A stretch of DNA of 33,556 nt from a virus. How positions within the stretch are numbered: the stretch's first letter is position 1; every line of letters starts with the position of its first letter. Of this stretch, positions 30,021-33,556 are shown piece after piece. The position numbers were made by a program, and so were the translations under genes. The notes below the pieces were generated by a model. That model had not been told where the DNA came from, ran no database searches, and saw nothing but the letters and a program-made list of their open reading frames with translations. The DNA lies in IMG/VR virus record IMGVR_UViG_3300042507_001101, positions 1 through 33,556 of that record. One strand, written 5' to 3'.

Positions 30021-32237
30021 TTATAACATTCCTAGCATGTATCTCTCTGCATTTTTAGTTGAGTCATCTGCATTCAGCATAATCTTAATGATTTCTGAAT
30101 CAACATGTTTAGGATGCACCCACCAGTCTTCATAAGCACTGGTTTCATCTGGAGCAATATTACTTGCAACAAGAACATACCCTTTAGATAGTAAATAGTT
30201 TCTTGATAAAGCTCTGTATGATTTTGTTACATCTGCATAGTAATCATGTTCAAATGTAATTACACCAAATGTACATTGCTCAAATGGAATCATCTTTAAG
30301 ATCTCAAATGTTGTTTTTGGTGGCTCACAGTCTACCTGTAAATAATCAATGTGACCTCTAAGTACTGAGTAGTTGTACAGTGTAGCATCTGTTTGTATTG
30401 CTTTATTTTTTCTAACAGCATTAAACTTAAGTACCTCTTCTTCTTTTATCTCTAAAGATGTACCGGTCCAACCAAATTCTTCTAGAAGAGCTGAGTTACT
30501 ACCATAGAATGGATCTGCTGCACCAATCTCAAAGTATGTACCATTTCTTTTACCATTAAGCATGGTAAGTATAAACATGTCTTGATAGGTTTGAGAATAG
30601 TTCTTCTCAATATTTTCAGATCCTGGAAACTTATATTTTAGTTGATCATGAAATCCTTTGTGATATCTTAAGAAGGGGTCTGGTCCTGATCCTAGAGATG
30701 TAATGTTAGTCTGTACTAATCTTTGGTAATGGTCTGCCATTATATGTGCATTATCAGCAAGTGTAAAGAACATATTTCTTGCTTCTTTACCTTTGCCAAT
30801 CCACCATGCAGAAACTGCTTTTTGAAACTCTAATTGATATTTACCAAGATAACCTATATTACTAGATATCTCTTTGGCATTATCTGCATACTGTAAACCT
30901 ATTATAGCATATGAATATGCCTGAGCATAGTTCTTATGTTGCTCATGATACTCACTTATAAATAGATATGCTTCCGGTCTATCTGGTTTAAATGACACAG
31001 CATTTAACCAAAGACCCAGTTCAGTAGTTCTTCTTCTACCAATTCTCTGTAAACATTTAGCAACCATTAGTAGAGCTTCATATACTAGATCATCATCTTT
31101 AGAAAACTCTGCAGTTCTAATATAGAATGACATTGCTGATGCAAGATGACCAGACTCATAATAGTGTTGAGCTAGATCATAGTTACATTTACCTGAGTAG
31201 GGATTTGTAATAAATTTTTCTAATTTGTATGGTGTACTACCTTTAATATCTTGTTTAATAGCATCCTCTGGCAAACCACACATATTATTAAATACTGCAG
31301 ATGGCAGTCTTAAAATAAAGGCTGTAGAGTCATGAAAACCAAATGGAATGATAAAGTCCTTACCATCATAGGTTAAACCACAGGAGAACTCAATATTTGC
31401 AGTCATAAACTTAAATGCATCAGAGTGTGCAACTATGTTCCACTCCATGTCCCATATTATAAATCTATGATAGTACTGAGCATCTTTTTTTCCTTGTTCA
31501 TTGTTCCAAAGGTTTACTTCATGAGTTAATGCAACACGGTATTCACCATATGTAATAACTTGTGATCCTCCTCTAATATCTCTTGGAAAAGTAACATCTT
31601 GTTCTACAATGTATACAGTTTCAGCACTAGCTTTTTTTAAATCAACTTTTACTACTTCTGTGGGATTAGTCCACTTAACATAGTGAAATGGCATATCTAG
31701 AATAGGCATCCAGTTTTTCTCACAATATGAATATGTTGGTGGTTCTATTCTATGTCTTTCAATTTCAGTTGCACCAGAACTTAATTTAGATAGTTCCATT
31801 CTACCTTCACCCGTAGTCTTAGTATCTCTCCTAACACCAGTAAGAAAGATATCATGCTTCCAGTAAACTATTCTTGCATCTTCAAGACCCACAAACTCCC
31901 AAACAGGAGTTACATCTAAGTTAGACGTATCAACTTTTTTATACTGATCAATTGATAGATTATTTGGATCTAACTCACATAAATAGTTTGTAGTTCTAAG
32001 TGTAAGATCATCTTCAGGATTTAGATATGAGAGAGGACCCCACATTGTCTGGTATTTCTGATCTCCTTCACTATGATATAGTGCATATTGAACATGTCTC
32101 AGATTAAGTAAGTATTTACCATCCATATAAAATACAGAAGGGTTAGTAAGTCCTAACCCCTCTGTTATATTTGATGGAATTGTTAAATAGTTAACTGATC
32201 CTCCGTTAGCTAATGCTAGTTGACATAAATTATTCAT
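30021..32237 (-). CDS. beta-propeller (GH130-like) / helical repeat / FkbM methyltransferase fusion
   Basis: A 738-residue protein with three parts. Residues 1-325 look like a five-bladed propeller related to GH130/GH43-type proteins: FVGLEDARIVYWKHDIFLTG (115-134), EKNWMPI (173-179), IRGGSQVITY, and SCGLTYDGKDFIIPFGFHDS (285-304). The catalytic Asp is not certain. Residues about 350-510 are helical, TPR-like (YDLAQHYYESGHLASAMSFY). Residues 545-710 match the FkbM methyltransferase family: QDMFILTMLNGKRNGTYFEI (552-571), GAADPFYGSNSALLEEFGWT (572-591), IDYLQVDCEPP (630-640). It probably acts on sugars or peptides and S-adenosylmethionine (family knowledge). It is directly downstream of the collagen-like fibre gene, so decoration of the fibre or of host glycans is a hypothesis. 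Confidence 0.7.
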   Translation of the reverse strand: MNNLCQLALANGGSVNYLTIPSNITEGLGLTNPSVFYMDGKYLLNLRHVQYALYHSEGDQKYQTMWGPLSYLNPEDDLTLRTTNYLCELDPNNLSIDQYKKVDTSNLDVTPVWEFVGLEDARIVYWKHDIFLTGVRRDTKTTGEGRMELSKLSSGATEIERHRIEPPTYSYCEKNWMPILDMPFHYVKWTNPTEVVKVDLKKASAETVYIVEQDVTFPRDIRGGSQVITYGEYRVALTHEVNLWNNEQGKKDAQYYHRFIIWDMEWNIVAHSDAFKFMTANIEFSCGLTYDGKDFIIPFGFHDSTAFILRLPSAVFNNMCGLPEDAIKQDIKGSTPYKLEKFITNPYSGKCNYDLAQHYYESGHLASAMSFYIRTAEFSKDDDLVYEALLMVAKCLQRIGRRRTTELGLWLNAVSFKPDRPEAYLFISEYHEQHKNYAQAYSYAIIGLQYADNAKEISSNIGYLGKYQLEFQKAVSAWWIGKGKEARNMFFTLADNAHIMADHYQRLVQTNITSLGSGPDPFLRYHKGFHDQLKYKFPGSENIEKNYSQTYQDMFILTMLNGKRNGTYFEIGAADPFYGSNSALLEEFGWTGTSLEIKEEEVLKFNAVRKNKAIQTDATLYNYSVLRGHIDYLQVDCEPPKTTFEILKMIPFEQCTFGVITFEHDYYADVTKSYRALSRNYLLSKGYVLVASNIAPDETSAYEDWWVHPKHVDSEIIKIMLNADDSTKNAERYMLGML

Positions 32238-32239
32238 AC

Positions 32240-32255
32240 TGTTGGTTTTCCAACA
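32240..32255 (-). promoter_or_regulatory. hairpin containing AAAACCAACA next to a start codon
   Basis: The minus strand reads TGTTGG-AAAA-CCAACA, a perfect 6-base stem with a four-base loop, ending two bases before the ATG at 32237. The right half is the AAAACCAACA element also seen at 8654, 15880 and 18870. It overlaps the promoter-like box at 32254. Confidence 0.4.
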
Positions 32256-32261
32256 AATATA
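32254..32261 (-). promoter_or_regulatory. TATATTTG promoter-like box
   Basis: The octamer in the 33-base gap upstream of the propeller-methyltransferase gene matches TAnnTTTG. It is only 16 bases before the ATG, so the transcript leader would be very short; no -33 box is visible. The third perfect copy in a gap of this window. Confidence 0.4.
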
Positions 32262-32270
32262 AATAATATA

Positions 32271-33556
32271 TTATAGATCTCCCACTCTTGTCACACTAAA
32301 TGCAGTAGGTGCACCTAGATCAGCTGGGAATGGAGCATTTGCACTTGGATTTATACGTGGTTGAATATAGAATGGTAATGAAGTAACTCTAACTAGGAAA
32401 GTACTATTTTGTATTTGATTTGTATTAGTTCCAGTATATCTCATTAATCCAATAATTGTATTAAAAGTCCAAACTGTACCATTTGTAGATGTATACAAAG
32501 TTGTAGATGTTGTTGCATTACTACCCTGATCAAATAAATGCCATCTTACATTTACTATATAAACTCCAGTATATAAAAATTGTACTGCAGCATTAGCTGT
32601 TGACAAGTTAGATGAAGTTAATGCAGCTCCAAAACTAAATACAGAGTTATTAAATGGAATTTGGTTATCAGTACCGTTTGTTAGGTTAAAATAACCAGAG
32701 GTCCAAGATAATTGAATATTACCATCTAACGGTCCTAATGTTCTAGCTACTTGTGCAATATTTGCAATGGCACTTGCACCAGATGGAAGAGGTGAACTTG
32801 CTGCAGCAAATCTAAGAGATAAATTTGTATTATCTACAGTAAATGCAAATTGAATTGTATCACCAGCATTAAATGCTTGTGTAATTTCAATTATAGTACT
32901 TTCACTTGTAAGAGCTCCTACAGTTTGAAATGTAGTAGTTCCAACAACAGCAGTACCATTTACTTTTGCATAGAGAGCTCCAGTTGCAACATTAGTTGGA
33001 TCACCGTTTCTCCAATTAACTTCACATTGTATTTTATATACAGCAGCTTCATTTATTCTAAATGTGCCGGCTGTATAACTTACACTATTTGATCCGTAAC
33101 TATTTGAGAATAATATAATTACCTCTGTATTTATTGCACCTGCTGTTTGGTTACTTGTATCATATGCTCCATAGTAATACCCTACTACACCAGGATCTCC
33201 TTGAAGTCCTTGAATACCCTGGATGCCCTGTGTCCCAGTAATCCCTTGAATACCTTGAGCACCCACATTACCTATACCCTGAATACCTTGCAGACCTTGT
33301 GTTCCCTGAATACCAAAATCACCTTGAATTCCAGTAATGCCCTGAATACCCTGTGAACCAGTATTACCAGTTGCTCCAGTTGTGCCTTGTACTCCCGTAG
33401 CACCTTGTATACCATCAATTCCCTGAATTCCTTGAATACCCTGAGCTCCAGTTGAACCAGAGGCACCTGCTAAACCTTGAGTACCTTGAGTACCTTGAAG
33501 GATGTTTGCCACATTTTCAAGTTGCATTACAACGGCAAAACCATTAGTAGCCGCAA
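32271..33556 (-). CDS. collagen-like fibre protein, N-terminus outside window
   Basis: The frame from an ATG at 33527 gives 418 residues, but it remains open upstream to the window edge (reading ...AATNGFAVVMQLENVANILQ), so the true start is probably outside. Residues 12-112 are a Gly-X-Y collagen-like region of 33 triplets, mainly GIQ, GTQ, GLQ and GAT types, with one one-residue break at G-I-G-N-V. After it come two beta-rich domains: a C1q/TNF-like one (AAVYKIQCEVNWRNGDPTNV; GDTIQFAFTVDNTNLSLRFA) and a similar C-terminal one (TGVYIVNVRWHLFDQG). Trimeric collagen stalks with C1q-like heads occur on phage fibres and bacterial surfaces. Lies upstream of the propeller-methyltransferase gene. 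Confidence 0.85.
   Translation of the reverse strand, partial: AATNGFAVVMQLENVANILQGTQGTQGLAGASGSTGAQGIQGIQGIDGIQGATGVQGTTGATGNTGSQGIQGITGIQGDFGIQGTQGLQGIQGIGNVGAQGIQGITGTQGIQGIQGLQGDPGVVGYYYGAYDTSNQTAGAINTEVIILFSNSYGSNSVSYTAGTFRINEAAVYKIQCEVNWRNGDPTNVATGALYAKVNGTAVVGTTTFQTVGALTSESTIIEITQAFNAGDTIQFAFTVDNTNLSLRFAAASSPLPSGASAIANIAQVARTLGPLDGNIQLSWTSGYFNLTNGTDNQIPFNNSVFSFGAALTSSNLSTANAAVQFLYTGVYIVNVRWHLFDQGSNATTSTTLYTSTNGTVWTFNTIIGLMRYTGTNTNQIQNSTFLVRVTSLPFYIQPRINPSANAPFPADLGAPTAFSVTRVGDL
33192..33494 (-). repeat. Gly-X-Y collagen-like repeat, coding
   Basis: Nine-base units encode Gly-X-Y triplets, mostly GGT/GGA/GGC plus ATT-CAA (GIQ) and ACA/ACT-CAA (GTQ). The DNA is strongly repetitive, so slippage could change stalk length between isolates. 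One reading-register break (G-I-G-N-V) lies at about residues 84-88. Confidence 0.85.

Noticed and set aside
33192-33494. Short regular repeats resembling a CRISPR array
   Set aside because: Units are nine bases with no unique spacers and encode Gly-X-Y triplets in an open frame, so this is a collagen-like coding repeat.

Overview
This window is the late, virion-building and lysis half of a tailed bacteriophage that I place among the crAss-like phages (Crassvirales) of Bacteroidota. Every supported gene (35 including two that run off the ends) lies on the minus strand, so transcription runs from right to left. Placement rests on recognisable crAss-like proteins in the typical order: large terminase, portal, an acidic scaffold-like protein, major capsid protein, a capsid-adjacent 338-residue protein, connector or ring proteins, and a tail stabilization ('muzzle') protein. 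The AT-rich sequence, the lack of clear Shine-Dalgarno sites and TAnnTTTG-like promoter boxes fit a Bacteroidota host, perhaps an aquatic flavobacterium. The host is an inference.

Layout in transcription order. 33556-30021: a collagen-like fibre protein (partial at the window edge), then a large fusion of a beta-propeller, a helical-repeat middle and an FkbM-type methyltransferase. 30000-27191: a membrane and lysis block with four small single-pass coiled-coil membrane proteins (two of them tandem paralogues), a signal-peptide protein that overlaps its upstream neighbour in a spanin-like way, a holin-like protein and an M15 peptidase endolysin. 27184-26727: a 52-residue protein and a basic glycine-rich protein, closed by a terminator. 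26616-18962: a new transcription unit with small proteins including a winged-helix-like and an IHF-like protein, a zinc-binding protein, a PD-(D/E)XK nuclease, a TerL-adjacent protein, TerL and portal. 18866-15960: scaffold-like protein and major capsid protein, then a terminator. 15875-9301: the 338-residue protein, five consecutive lysine-rich small proteins plus a longer relative, a connector protein, a Dps/ferritin-like protein and a probably abundant 554-residue structural protein, then a terminator. 9231-4333: cysteine-rich appendage proteins (repeat adhesin, fibre, small zinc-ribbon-like protein), then a terminator. 4215-1: a tail unit ending in the partial stabilization protein.

How it fits together: the terminase and portal load DNA into a head built from the major capsid protein and the scaffold-like protein. 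The lysine-rich proteins, together with Dps-like and IHF-like proteins, look like candidates for virion DNA-associated or cargo proteins. Ring and stabilization proteins form a short tail, and several cysteine-rich or collagen-like proteins form surface fibres. The M15 peptidase, holin and spanin-like pair release the particles. The least explained parts are the lysine-rich cluster with its recurring [MY]-x-x-G-G motif, the cysteine-repeat adhesin and the fibre-adjacent propeller-methyltransferase fusion. No RNA gene, CRISPR array, insertion sequence, integrase or attachment site was seen, and no gap between genes exceeds 170 bases.
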